Of a stretch of DNA of 9,282 nucleotides, positions 1 to 6,898 are shown in pieces; position 1 is the stretch's first letter, and each line of letters starts with the position of its first letter. Both the position numbers and the translations under genes were made by a program. The stretch is from Candidatus Latescibacterota bacterium (GTDB lineage Bacteria > JAAXHH01 > JABIQT01). The notes under the pieces were generated by a model, which was given only the letters and a program-made list of their open reading frames with translations, was not told the origin of the DNA and did no database searches. The DNA is taken from the NCBI GenBank assembly GCA_018667995.1, contig JABIQT010001021.1:1-9282 (forward strand). Reading direction: 5' to 3'.

Positions 1-4
1 ATCA

Positions 5-778
5 ATGAGTACGTCTGATCAGGCTTTGATTCGGTTGGAGGGTGTAACCAAGGCGTTTTTTACAGAAGAAGTTGAAACGCACGCCCTCTCCGGGATTCAC
101 ATGAATATCATAAAAGGCGAGTATGTGGCCATAGCAGGACCGTCCGGCTGCGGAAAGTCCACCCTGCTATCGATCATTGGCCTGTTAGATACACCGACGG
201 ACGGGCAATACATTCTCAACGACCGTCCTGTCGAAAGTCTGAATCTTGCGGAGCGGGCCCGTATACGAAACCGCGAGATTGGTTTTGTGTTCCAGAGCTT
301 CAATCTCATCGGAGATCTGAACGTATACGAGAACGTCGAGCTACCCTTAACCTACCGTGGCATGGGTGGCAAAGAGCGCCAGGAGTGGGTGACCGAAGCG
401 CTGGACAAAGTCGGCATGTCCCATCGAATGAAGCACTATCCGTCCCAACTATCAGGGGGCCAGCAGCAGCGCGTGGCAGTGGCACGGGCACTAGCTGGAC
501 GCCCGCTCATTCTGCTGGCCGATGAGCCCACTGGCAATCTCGACTCCAAAAACGGTGAGGCCGTCATGCAGCTTCTCGAGAGTCTACATTCGGAAGGCGC
601 CACGATCTGCATGGTTACCCATGACCCGCGATTCGCACGCCACGCGGATCGTTCCATCCATTTATTTGATGGACAGATGGTCGAGGAAACGGAAGCACTG
701 GCACGGGCAGAAGCAGAAATGGCCGAGGCCGAAGAGGCTCTCGAGCGAAAGATAAATGAGCGGCAACCAGACCGTTAA
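5..778 (+). CDS. ABC transporter ATP-binding protein, LolD/MacB type (ATPase 1)
   Basis: This is a cytoplasmic ATPase subunit that should hydrolyse ATP to drive a MacB/LolCDE/FtsX-type (type VII) permease. All ABC motifs are intact in the 257-aa product: Walker A GPSGCGKST at residues 45-53, Q-loop Gln97 in FVFQSFN, signature LSGGQQQRVAVARAL from residue 149, Walker B ILLADEP at 169-175 with catalytic Glu174, D-loop GNLDS with Asp180, and H-loop His206 in VTHD. The 'FVFQSFNLI' and 'ADEPTGNLDS' wording is typical of the LolD/MacB/FtsE group. The protein is about 25 residues longer than a usual LolD: residues 228-257 form an Ala/Glu/Arg-rich, probably helical tail. The ATG at 5 is only four bases into the window, so its ribosome binding site cannot be seen and a further upstream start cannot be excluded. 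It lies 239 nt before the first permease, so it may be part of that system or the last gene of an upstream operon. Confidence 0.93.
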   Translation: MSTSDQALIRLEGVTKAFFTEEVETHALSGIHMNIIKGEYVAIAGPSGCGKSTLLSIIGLLDTPTDGQYILNDRPVESLNLAERARIRNREIGFVFQSFNLIGDLNVYENVELPLTYRGMGGKERQEWVTEALDKVGMSHRMKHYPSQLSGGQQQRVAVARALAGRPLILLADEPTGNLDSKNGEAVMQLLESLHSEGATICMVTHDPRFARHADRSIHLFDGQMVEETEALARAEAEMAEAEEALERKINERQPDR

Positions 779-905
779 TGCTCCACTGCCCGATTGTTGC
801 GGAACCGCCGGCCGTCACCGCTGCTATCGGCCAATTGTGATAGGTACCCTCTGAAGACCATCAAGCTCCAATCCTGTATTCCATAGGACGGGACATTGTC
901 TACGT

Positions 906-920
906 GGGGCTGGCAGCTCC
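906..920 (+). promoter_or_regulatory. Short hairpin in leader of permease 1
   Basis: GGGGCT (906-911) can pair with AGCTCC (915-920) around a GGC loop. This gives a 6-bp stem with one G-T pair. No T-run follows, so it is not a classic terminator. Its role is unknown and it could be chance. Confidence 0.25.
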
Positions 921-989
921 AAATCATAGCTAACCTGATTACTTTTCCTCTAATAACTCAACTTCACTGAGCCGCCAATTGGATATGGC

Positions 990-1011
990 CCTGTTGTGCG
1001 GCGCACACAGG
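990..1011 (+). promoter_or_regulatory. Start-proximal hairpin before permease 1
   Basis: CCTG (990-993) and TGTGC (995-999), with T994 bulged, pair with GCACACAGG (1003-1011) around a GGC loop. This is a 9-bp stem with a single bulge. It ends six bases before the ATG at 1018 and contains the only purine-rich, Shine-Dalgarno-like bases there (AGG of AGGCGA, 1009-1014). If it forms in the mRNA it would tend to hide the ribosome binding site. The pairing is seen directly; the regulatory role is inference. Confidence 0.4.
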
Positions 1012-1017
1012 CGAAAG

Positions 1018-3483
1018 ATGCATACACTCTTACTGGATCTCAAGTACAGCATAAGGACACTGGCCAAGCAGCCACTGGTATCCGCAGTTATGATCATACT
1101 GGTCGTACTCGGAATAGGAGCAAATACCAGTATTTTCAGTTTCGTAAATGCTACCTTGCTACGTCCTATACAGGGAGTTCGTGATCCCGCCTCATTGGTT
1201 TCGGTGTACACCAGTGACTATAGCAGCGGCCTGTATGGCACGTCCTCATATCCTGACTATCTGGACTTTCGTGATCAGGGCGATTCCTTCGTAGGCCTCG
1301 CTGCACATTCAAGACAGAGATTGCTCGCACGCGTTGGAGATGACTTTGAACCGCTGTCAGGGCACGGAGTATCTGGTAACTTCTTCACGGTCCTGGGTAT
1401 CACGCCGACACTGGGGCGCCTCCTGACGACCTCAGATAATCTGCCTGGGGCCAACCTCCAGGTCGCGGTGATCAGTCACGGCTACTGGCAACGCAGGTTT
1501 GGTGGTACCGCTGATGTGGTGGGTACAACCTTGATTCTGAACAACCAGCCCTACACAATCGTAGGCGTATCCTCAGCCGACTTCAGTGGCGTCACAGTCG
1601 ACAGCCGACCGGACGTTTGGATTCCCATCGCCAACAGGGGAGCAGAGATTTTGGATAGGCGGAGCTCACGGTGGCTGCGCATTGTGGGGCGCCTGAGTCC
1701 TGAGGCGACTGTTGAGCGAGCTGGTGTACAGATGATAGCGATTATGGCACGCTTGGCAGAACAGTATCCGGGTTCGAATAAGGGTACACTGCAGGCACCG
1801 GACAGGCCACGGCCGGTAACTGTCACCTCCGCCGCTAGATTGGGACCACAGATGAGAGACCAGATTGAACTGGTGGCTTGGCTACTCATGGCGGTCGCGG
1901 GCATGGTACTTCTCATCGCTTGCGTAAATATGGCCAACCTCTTGCTGGCCCGTGCCTCGGTCCGACGGCAGGAAATAGCCGTCCGGTTATCCTTGGGTGC
2001 CACACGTTCACGGTTGGTGAGACAGCTTGTCACTGAAAGTATGTTGATCGCATTCATAGGGGGTGGTGTTGCCCTCTTGATCACCGATTGGATTGGCAAC
2101 TTGATTCCAGGACTCCTACCTCAGGGCGATGGACTCAATCTGAATTTCGTCATAGATCAGAGGATGATGCTCTTCACACTTTCCCTGACGGTAATCACAG
2201 GCCTTCTGTTCGGGATTATTCCGTCCTTTCAAGCTTCAAATCCAGACCTGATAGCCTCCCTAAAGAGCTCCGTTGAGATCCCGTTGCGGCGGTTTGGACG
2301 TATTGGTCTCAAGAATACTCTGGTAGTCCTCCAGATCGGTTTGTCGCTAATGCTCCTAATCGGTGCAGGGCTTTTTCTACGAAACGTGCAGCTTGCCGCT
2401 GGAGCGGAAGTGGGTTTCAATCCTGAGAATCTATTAGTGGTTTCCACAGATGTGAGCAATGCCGTGGATAGCCCTGAGAAAGGGATCATGTTCTACGACC
2501 AACTGCCGGAGCGATTGAACGCAATAGACGGTGTCCAATCGGTAACCCTCTCCGCAACTACCCCCTTGGTACGATGGGCCCGTACCACGTTCCTCTTTGA
2601 AGGCTATACGCCTCTGGAAAACGAGGACATGGAACTCCCGTACAACGTTACCGGAACTAATCATTTCTCCACGCTTCAGATACCGATTATTCAGGGGCGT
2701 GATTTTACACAGCGGGACGGCAGAGAAGGCGCGAGGGTCATTATTATAAACCAGGTTGCCGCGATGCGGTATTTCCCCGGACAAGACCCACTTGGTAAAC
2801 GAGTATATCTTCCCGAATCTGCCGACGAGTCCATCGAACATGAGGTCATCGGTGTGGTAGGTACGGCAAAATACTGGAATGTCCGAGAAGATCCGCAGCC
2901 ATTTCTATATCAGCCATTTGCCCAAGCCGCTGCTAGCAGAACTTCCCGGATGAGAGTCTTGATTCGAACAGCAGGTGATCCGGTGGATGCCATACCAGCC
3001 GTTAGAACTGTCATCAAAAACACAAATAGGAATGTGCCTATCCTGGATGTGACCACCTTGAATGAGGTCATTGGTGAGTCGCTTGCACTGGACCGAATGA
3101 TCATGGTCATATCCAGCATTTTTGGTATCGTAGCTCTCGTTCTGGCCATGGTCGGACTATATGGAGTAATGTCATATGCGGTGTCTCGGCGTACGCGCGA
3201 GATAGGTATACGGATGGCGGTAGGGGCAAGACAGAGCGATGTACTCGGACTAATACTGAGAAATGGCATGTTTATGATCGTGATAGGTGTTTCCACGGGG
3301 TTGGTTGCCTCAGTGGGCGTTACGCGGTTTATAGCAAGCATGCTGCATGGCGTGACCACAACCGATCCTCTCACATATGTTACCGTTACAGCCGTTCTCA
3401 TCATCGTGGCCGTGGTAGCCTGCTATCTTCCTGCCCATAGGGCTACCAAGGTAGATCCCCTTAGGGCACTACGGTATGAGTAA
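1018..3483 (+). CDS. MacB-like ABC permease with duplicated FtsX modules, ADOP type (permease 1)
   Basis: This is an inner-membrane permease of the MacB/FtsX superfamily, predicted 821 aa. Two repeats of the MacB unit are visible. First half: TM helix at about 21-43 (VLGIGANTSIFS), a periplasmic MacB core domain to about 280, then three TM segments near 283-311, 340-363 and 384-404. Second half: TM at about 435-457, a second periplasmic domain at about 470-690, then three TMs near 695-722, 745-772 and 785-804. The FtsX coupling motif occurs in both halves, as RRQEIAVRLSLGA and RRTREIGIRMAVGA, and the C-terminus PAHRATKVDPLRALRYE is typical of the family. The length of about 800 aa and the N-terminus fit the ADOP group. 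No ATPase domain is fused, so the protein must use a separate one. The frame is open back to TTG 979, but the ATG at 1018 is preferred because MHTLLLDLKYSIRTL aligns with the start of the next gene. The ribosome binding site is weak and lies next to a hairpin. The substrate cannot be told. Confidence 0.93.
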   Translation: MHTLLLDLKYSIRTLAKQPLVSAVMIILVVLGIGANTSIFSFVNATLLRPIQGVRDPASLVSVYTSDYSSGLYGTSSYPDYLDFRDQGDSFVGLAAHSRQRLLARVGDDFEPLSGHGVSGNFFTVLGITPTLGRLLTTSDNLPGANLQVAVISHGYWQRRFGGTADVVGTTLILNNQPYTIVGVSSADFSGVTVDSRPDVWIPIANRGAEILDRRSSRWLRIVGRLSPEATVERAGVQMIAIMARLAEQYPGSNKGTLQAPDRPRPVTVTSAARLGPQMRDQIELVAWLLMAVAGMVLLIACVNMANLLLARASVRRQEIAVRLSLGATRSRLVRQLVTESMLIAFIGGGVALLITDWIGNLIPGLLPQGDGLNLNFVIDQRMMLFTLSLTVITGLLFGIIPSFQASNPDLIASLKSSVEIPLRRFGRIGLKNTLVVLQIGLSLMLLIGAGLFLRNVQLAAGAEVGFNPENLLVVSTDVSNAVDSPEKGIMFYDQLPERLNAIDGVQSVTLSATTPLVRWARTTFLFEGYTPLENEDMELPYNVTGTNHFSTLQIPIIQGRDFTQRDGREGARVIIINQVAAMRYFPGQDPLGKRVYLPESADESIEHEVIGVVGTAKYWNVREDPQPFLYQPFAQAAASRTSRMRVLIRTAGDPVDAIPAVRTVIKNTNRNVPILDVTTLNEVIGESLALDRMIMVISSIFGIVALVLAMVGLYGVMSYAVSRRTREIGIRMAVGARQSDVLGLILRNGMFMIVIGVSTGLVASVGVTRFIASMLHGVTTTDPLTYVTVTAVLIIVAVVACYLPAHRATKVDPLRALRYE

Positions 3484-3486
3484 TCT

Positions 3487-3491
3487 GGAAG
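3487..3491 (+). promoter_or_regulatory. Ribosome binding site of permease 2
   Basis: GGAAG lies seven bases before the ATG at 3499, inside the 15-nt gap after the stop codon of permease 1. It supports the start and suggests coupled translation from one mRNA. Confidence 0.55.
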
Positions 3492-3498
3492 ATTCTCC

Positions 3499-5928
3499 AT
3501 GCACATAGCCCAAGATATCCGACAGGGCCTTCGCGCCCTGAAATCCCGTCCGCTTTTTTCGATTGTCGCAATCGTGGCGCTGTCTCTGGGAATAGGTGCG
3601 AATTCCGCAATATTTAGCGTGGTCAATGCAGTGTTGTTACAGCCTCTGTCGTATCCGGATTCTGACCGTATCGTGTCTGTTCTCCACCAGGGAGCGAGGG
3701 CCGTAGCCCCCGCCAACTACTTCGATTGGCGGGAAGAGAACCAGTCTTTTTCCGCCATCACTGCGACCCAGTGGTGGGAGCCTACCCTTTCAGGCGATGA
3801 GTATCCAGAGCAAGTGAGAGCCCTCCAGGCCAATGGCGACATATTCGACGTATTTGGCGTCACACCAGCCCTTGGGCGTGGTTTTCTGCCCGGCGAGGAC
3901 CTCCCAGGAAAAGATCGGGTGGTGGTACTCGGGAACGGTCTTTGGCAACGTCGATTTGGTGCCAACAGGAATGTCCTGGGAAGCACTCTTTCGCTCAATG
4001 GCGAAAGCTACATCGTAATCGGCGTCATGCCCACAGGCCACGAGTTCGTCCCATTCTGGGCATCAGAAGCGGAACTGCTTACACCACTGACACTGGCCGA
4101 CAGGCGCAATGATCGCGGCGGCCAGTCCTTACGCGTATTTGCACGTCTGGCCGATGGCACGACCCAGGAACGGGCCCAATCAGAAATGGCCGGTATCATG
4201 AGCGTCCTGGCATCGGAAGATCCCAAGAACAATGCCGGCCTCACCGTGCACGTTGTTCCAGTAATCCAAAATGTGGTAGGCGATATACAGCCAGTACTGT
4301 TGGCTCTTCTTGGTGCGGTCGGCTTCGTCCTTCTGATTGCTTGCACCAATGTGGCCAACCTGCTCCTGGGTCGAGCGGTGACACGCCGCAAAGAAATCGC
4401 CATCCGAATGGCCGTTGGTGCCAATCGGTCACGTGTGATTCAACAGTTGTTGACCGAGAGCCTATTACTGTCGGGACTGGGCGGCCTCGGTGGTCTCATG
4501 TTAGCCCTATGGGGAATTGATGTTCTCGGGGCAATGAGCCCTTCCAGTATACCGCGAGTCGAATCTATTCAACTAGACACAAGTGTAGTTCTGTTTACGA
4601 TCAGCGTCTCACTGCTCACCGGCCTACTCTTCGGTTTGATTCCAGCAGTTCAGACGTCTAGTACGGACATGAGCGAAGTCATGAATGAGGACGCTCGGGG
4701 TTCGGCCGAGGGGGGATCACGTAGCAGGCTGCGGTCTGCCTTAATAGTCTCCGAAGTTGCCCTTACCCTCATGCTCCTGATCGGTGCCGGATTAATGCTC
4801 AGAAGCTTCACAAATCTCCAGAACATAGATCCGGGATTCGACGATAAAAATCTGCTTACCATGACGGTGTCCGTTGCCGGATCTCGGTATGCTGAGGGCC
4901 CACGACGATCACTTTTCTTCCAGGAGACCATTGACCAGGTGGGTGCACTGCCCGGAATTACTACGGTCAGTGCGATTAACCACCTGCCCCTGAACGGCGA
5001 TCTATGGGGACTGAGTCTGTCGTTTGAAGGAAGGCCAGTTCCGGATCCAGAAGACCAGCTAAGCGGTACCTATCGCGTGGTATTTCCAGACTTTTTCAAG
5101 ACGATGGGCATCCCACTCATGGCAGGAAGAGATTTTTCGGAAAGAGATGTTCTTGGCGTCCCCGGAGTGGCTATGATCAATGAGAACATGGCACAGCGTG
5201 AATTTGCAGGAGAAAATCCACTCGGAAGACGAATTGCCATCGGCAATCGGGACAACCCCGAATGGCTCACAGTCGTAGGCGTAACCGGTAATGTCAGACA
5301 GGGCAGCTGGGTTGAGGAGAATCGGTACGATGTCTATGTCCCCTATTTGCAGACCCAATCCTATCTGGAAGAGGCGTCCTCAGGCTATCAGTACATGACC
5401 CTGGTCGCGAAGACTTCAGGTCCCCCCATGGACCTCGCTGCAGCCGTCAGTAAATCCATATGGCAGGTAGACAAGAACGTTCCCGTGTCCCAGATTACGA
5501 GTATGTCGAAGGTGGTAGCCGATCAACTGTGGCAGCCTCGCTTCTCGATGTTCCTATTTTCTGTGTTTGCAGCTGTGGCTCTCACGCTAGCCGCCATAGG
5601 TATCTATGGTGTTATGGCCTATTCGGTGTCCCAACGGACTAGAGAAATCGGTATCCGAATGGCACTTGGCGCGGGCAATGAGGCCATTCTGAATCTGATC
5701 CTCGCACGGGGAATAGCCTTGACCGCCATTGGCACAGTGATAGGGTTGATCCTGACGACGCTTCTCGTTGGCGTAATGTCAGATCTTGTCTACGGAATAA
5801 ACGTTACGGATCCTATAACGTTTATTGCCGGTAGCCTTGTGCTCTTTGGCGTGGCCTTACTATCATGTTATATTCCCGCTCGACGGGCTGTGAGAGTAAA
5901 TCCCGTGACAGCGCTCAAATACCAATAA
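3499..5928 (+). CDS. MacB-like ABC permease with duplicated FtsX modules, ADOP type (permease 2)
   Basis: This is a second inner-membrane permease, 809 aa, with the same architecture as its upstream neighbour but clearly diverged from it. The N-terminus, with SLGIGANSAIFSVVNAVLL (about 29-47), is the hallmark of ADOP-type MacB-like permeases. In order: TM1 at about 19-44, first periplasmic core domain at about 50-260, three TMs near 265-290, 318-343 and 363-385, a short linker rich in Glu, Gly, Ser and Arg at 395-410, TM5 at 412-435, second periplasmic domain at about 445-675, and three TMs near 682-709, 734-758 and 773-793. Both FtsX coupling motifs are present (RRKEIAIRMAVGA near 297-308 and QRTREIGIRMALGA near 712-724). 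The C-terminus, PARRAVRVNPVTALKYQ, closes the family pattern. It follows permease 1 by 15 nt and is almost surely cotranscribed with it. It has no ATPase domain. Two different full-length duplicated permeases side by side could form one complex or two parallel transporters. Confidence 0.94.
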   Translation: MHIAQDIRQGLRALKSRPLFSIVAIVALSLGIGANSAIFSVVNAVLLQPLSYPDSDRIVSVLHQGARAVAPANYFDWREENQSFSAITATQWWEPTLSGDEYPEQVRALQANGDIFDVFGVTPALGRGFLPGEDLPGKDRVVVLGNGLWQRRFGANRNVLGSTLSLNGESYIVIGVMPTGHEFVPFWASEAELLTPLTLADRRNDRGGQSLRVFARLADGTTQERAQSEMAGIMSVLASEDPKNNAGLTVHVVPVIQNVVGDIQPVLLALLGAVGFVLLIACTNVANLLLGRAVTRRKEIAIRMAVGANRSRVIQQLLTESLLLSGLGGLGGLMLALWGIDVLGAMSPSSIPRVESIQLDTSVVLFTISVSLLTGLLFGLIPAVQTSSTDMSEVMNEDARGSAEGGSRSRLRSALIVSEVALTLMLLIGAGLMLRSFTNLQNIDPGFDDKNLLTMTVSVAGSRYAEGPRRSLFFQETIDQVGALPGITTVSAINHLPLNGDLWGLSLSFEGRPVPDPEDQLSGTYRVVFPDFFKTMGIPLMAGRDFSERDVLGVPGVAMINENMAQREFAGENPLGRRIAIGNRDNPEWLTVVGVTGNVRQGSWVEENRYDVYVPYLQTQSYLEEASSGYQYMTLVAKTSGPPMDLAAAVSKSIWQVDKNVPVSQITSMSKVVADQLWQPRFSMFLFSVFAAVALTLAAIGIYGVMAYSVSQRTREIGIRMALGAGNEAILNLILARGIALTAIGTVIGLILTTLLVGVMSDLVYGINVTDPITFIAGSLVLFGVALLSCYIPARRAVRVNPVTALKYQ

Positions 5929-5977
5929 GTAATCATGGTCCGAGAATCGTAATGCGATGCCTTGTTCAATCTTCATT

Positions 5978-5982
5978 GGGAG
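5978..5982 (+). promoter_or_regulatory. Ribosome binding site deciding the DUF4097 start
   Basis: GGGAG lies seven bases before the ATG at 5990. An in-frame ATG at 5957 has no such site, and starting there would put eleven extra residues ahead of a well-formed signal peptide. Confidence 0.6.
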
Positions 5983-5989
5983 ACAGTAC

Positions 5990-6847
5990 ATGAGACGCAA
6001 CAAAATCTGGAACGTTCTATTGGTATTGGCGATCATTGCATCCAGCAATGTCACGGTCGATGCCCAGCCGTCGGAACGCGATAGAGAGATGACCCGGTGG
6101 TTGGAAGATGATGGCGACTTCCTCGACAAAGATGGCCGCGATCTCGCAATAGTACGAGACGTAGTTGACCGTGCCCTGGATCTAAAGCCGGGATCCAGAA
6201 TAGAAGTCGACGCGAGTAAATTTGGCGGGATCCGCATCAAGGGCTGGAGTCAGGATCGAATTCAGGTTACCGCACGCATCAAGACTGCCGCAGCCACTCG
6301 CGAAGAGGCGGAGGCGCTGGCTGAAGATGTCGAGGTGGTCATTCAAAAGAACGGGGAAGGCGTAGAGATATATTCCGATGGACCTAGGATTCGTAACGAA
6401 ACATTCTGGTCCGTAAAATTCGACGTCAGAGTACCGGTGCGTTCTGACCTGAATCTTGAGACTGGATTCGGAGGCATATCGATTGAAGAGGTGAACGGCA
6501 ACCTCAGATTCTATGCAGAATTCGGTAGCCTTGACCTTGAGAAAATATCGGGACGCGCAGTAGGGGAGACGAGATTCGGCTCCATTAACGTGGAACTGGA
6601 CGGCAGAAACTGGATCGGCGAGCGTCTTGACGTCTCCACGCAGTTCGGAAGCATCAAAGCCTATATTCCAGGAGATTACTCAGCTGACCTCGAGACAGGT
6701 ACTTCCTTTGGGTCCATGTCTGTGGATTTTCCCATAACCGTCCAGGGGCGTTTGCTCGGCAAACAAGTACGAACTCAGCTGGGAGAAGGAGGCGCACCGG
6801 TTCGACTCATGACCCAATTTGGAGGAATTGATATCCGAGAACGGTAG
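5990..6847 (+). CDS. Exported DUF4097-like (putative adhesin) protein with seven FG[G/S] motifs
   Basis: The 285-aa product starts with a clear Sec signal peptide: basic MRRNK, a hydrophobic core at about 8-18, and a likely cleavage site VDA-Q at 25/26. There is no lipobox Cys. A charged, acidic stretch follows (about 28-60). The rest is beta-rich with a recurring FGG or FGS element at residues 78, 160, 178, 196, 219, 240 and 277, each followed by a short hydrophobic strand such as ISIEEV, LDLEKI, INVELD and IKAYIP. This pattern is what DUF4097 'putative adhesin' proteins show; they are thought to fold as a beta-solenoid. The function of such proteins is poorly known. In this operon it sits between two MacB-like permeases and an ATPase, so it may be a periplasmic or surface partner or cargo of the transporter. 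The start at 5990 is set by the GGGAG site and the signal peptide. Family assignment is from pattern only. Confidence 0.82.
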   Translation: MRRNKIWNVLLVLAIIASSNVTVDAQPSERDREMTRWLEDDGDFLDKDGRDLAIVRDVVDRALDLKPGSRIEVDASKFGGIRIKGWSQDRIQVTARIKTAAATREEAEALAEDVEVVIQKNGEGVEIYSDGPRIRNETFWSVKFDVRVPVRSDLNLETGFGGISIEEVNGNLRFYAEFGSLDLEKISGRAVGETRFGSINVELDGRNWIGERLDVSTQFGSIKAYIPGDYSADLETGTSFGSMSVDFPITVQGRLLGKQVRTQLGEGGAPVRLMTQFGGIDIRER

Positions 6848-6873
6848 ACAAAGACTACGAACAATGAGACCTG

Positions 6874-6879
6874 TATAAT
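6874..6879 (+). promoter_or_regulatory. Possible -10 element (TATAAT) before ATPase 2
   Basis: A perfect TATAAT lies 20 bases before the GTG start of ATPase 2, in the 51-nt gap. No good -35 box is found 16-18 bases upstream (the bases there read AAGACT or AGACTA). It could be a weak internal promoter, or chance in a short AT-rich spacer. Confidence 0.2.
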
Positions 6880-6887
6880 TCAAGCAC

Positions 6888-6892
6888 GGAGG
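6888..6892 (+). promoter_or_regulatory. Ribosome binding site supporting a GTG start
   Basis: GGAGG lies six bases before the GTG at 6899. It is the strongest Shine-Dalgarno match in the window and justifies the non-ATG start of ATPase 2, whose next in-frame ATG is 19 residues in and would remove conserved N-terminal strands. Confidence 0.7.
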
Positions 6893-6898
6893 ATCTGA

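Larger units (their letters stand above)
779..1017 (+). other. Intergenic leader between ATPase 1 and permease 1
   Basis: No convincing gene lies in these 239 bases. There is no clear rho-independent terminator after ATPase 1, because no hairpin is followed by a T-run. The segment holds an AT-rich stretch at about 921-960, a short hairpin at 906-920 and a stronger hairpin at 990-1011 next to the permease start. A reading frame for permease 1 is open back to a TTG at 979, but the twelve or so extra residues have no counterpart in the second permease, so I treat this part as untranslated leader. Confidence 0.6.

Noticed and set aside
830-985. Near-direct repeat GCCAATTGTGATA (830-842) and GCCAATTGGATA (974-985)
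   Set aside because: Only 8 bases match without a gap, they include the common palindrome CAATTG, and no third copy is seen. Chance is the simpler explanation.
979-1017. TTG start at 979 giving a longer permease 1
   Set aside because: The extra 13 residues have no match in permease 2, the TTG has no ribosome binding site, and the stretch forms a good hairpin. ATG 1018 matches the family N-terminus.
1551-2099. 182-codon - strand frame inside permease 1
   Set aside because: It is antisense to the conserved first FtsX module, has an Arg/Ser/Thr-rich composition and no recognisable motif. It is a shadow of the real gene.
2910-3404. 164-codon - strand frame in permease 1
   Set aside because: It is antisense to the C-terminal FtsX module. 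The Thr/Ile/Met-rich composition reflects the complement of membrane codons.
4008-4424. 138-codon - strand frame in permease 2
   Set aside because: It is antisense to a well-conserved permease segment and has an Arg/Ser/Ala/Thr-rich shadow composition.
5957-5989. ATG at 5957 as start of the DUF4097-like protein
   Set aside because: No Shine-Dalgarno sequence, and it would add eleven residues before a complete signal peptide. ATG 5990 has GGGAG seven bases upstream.
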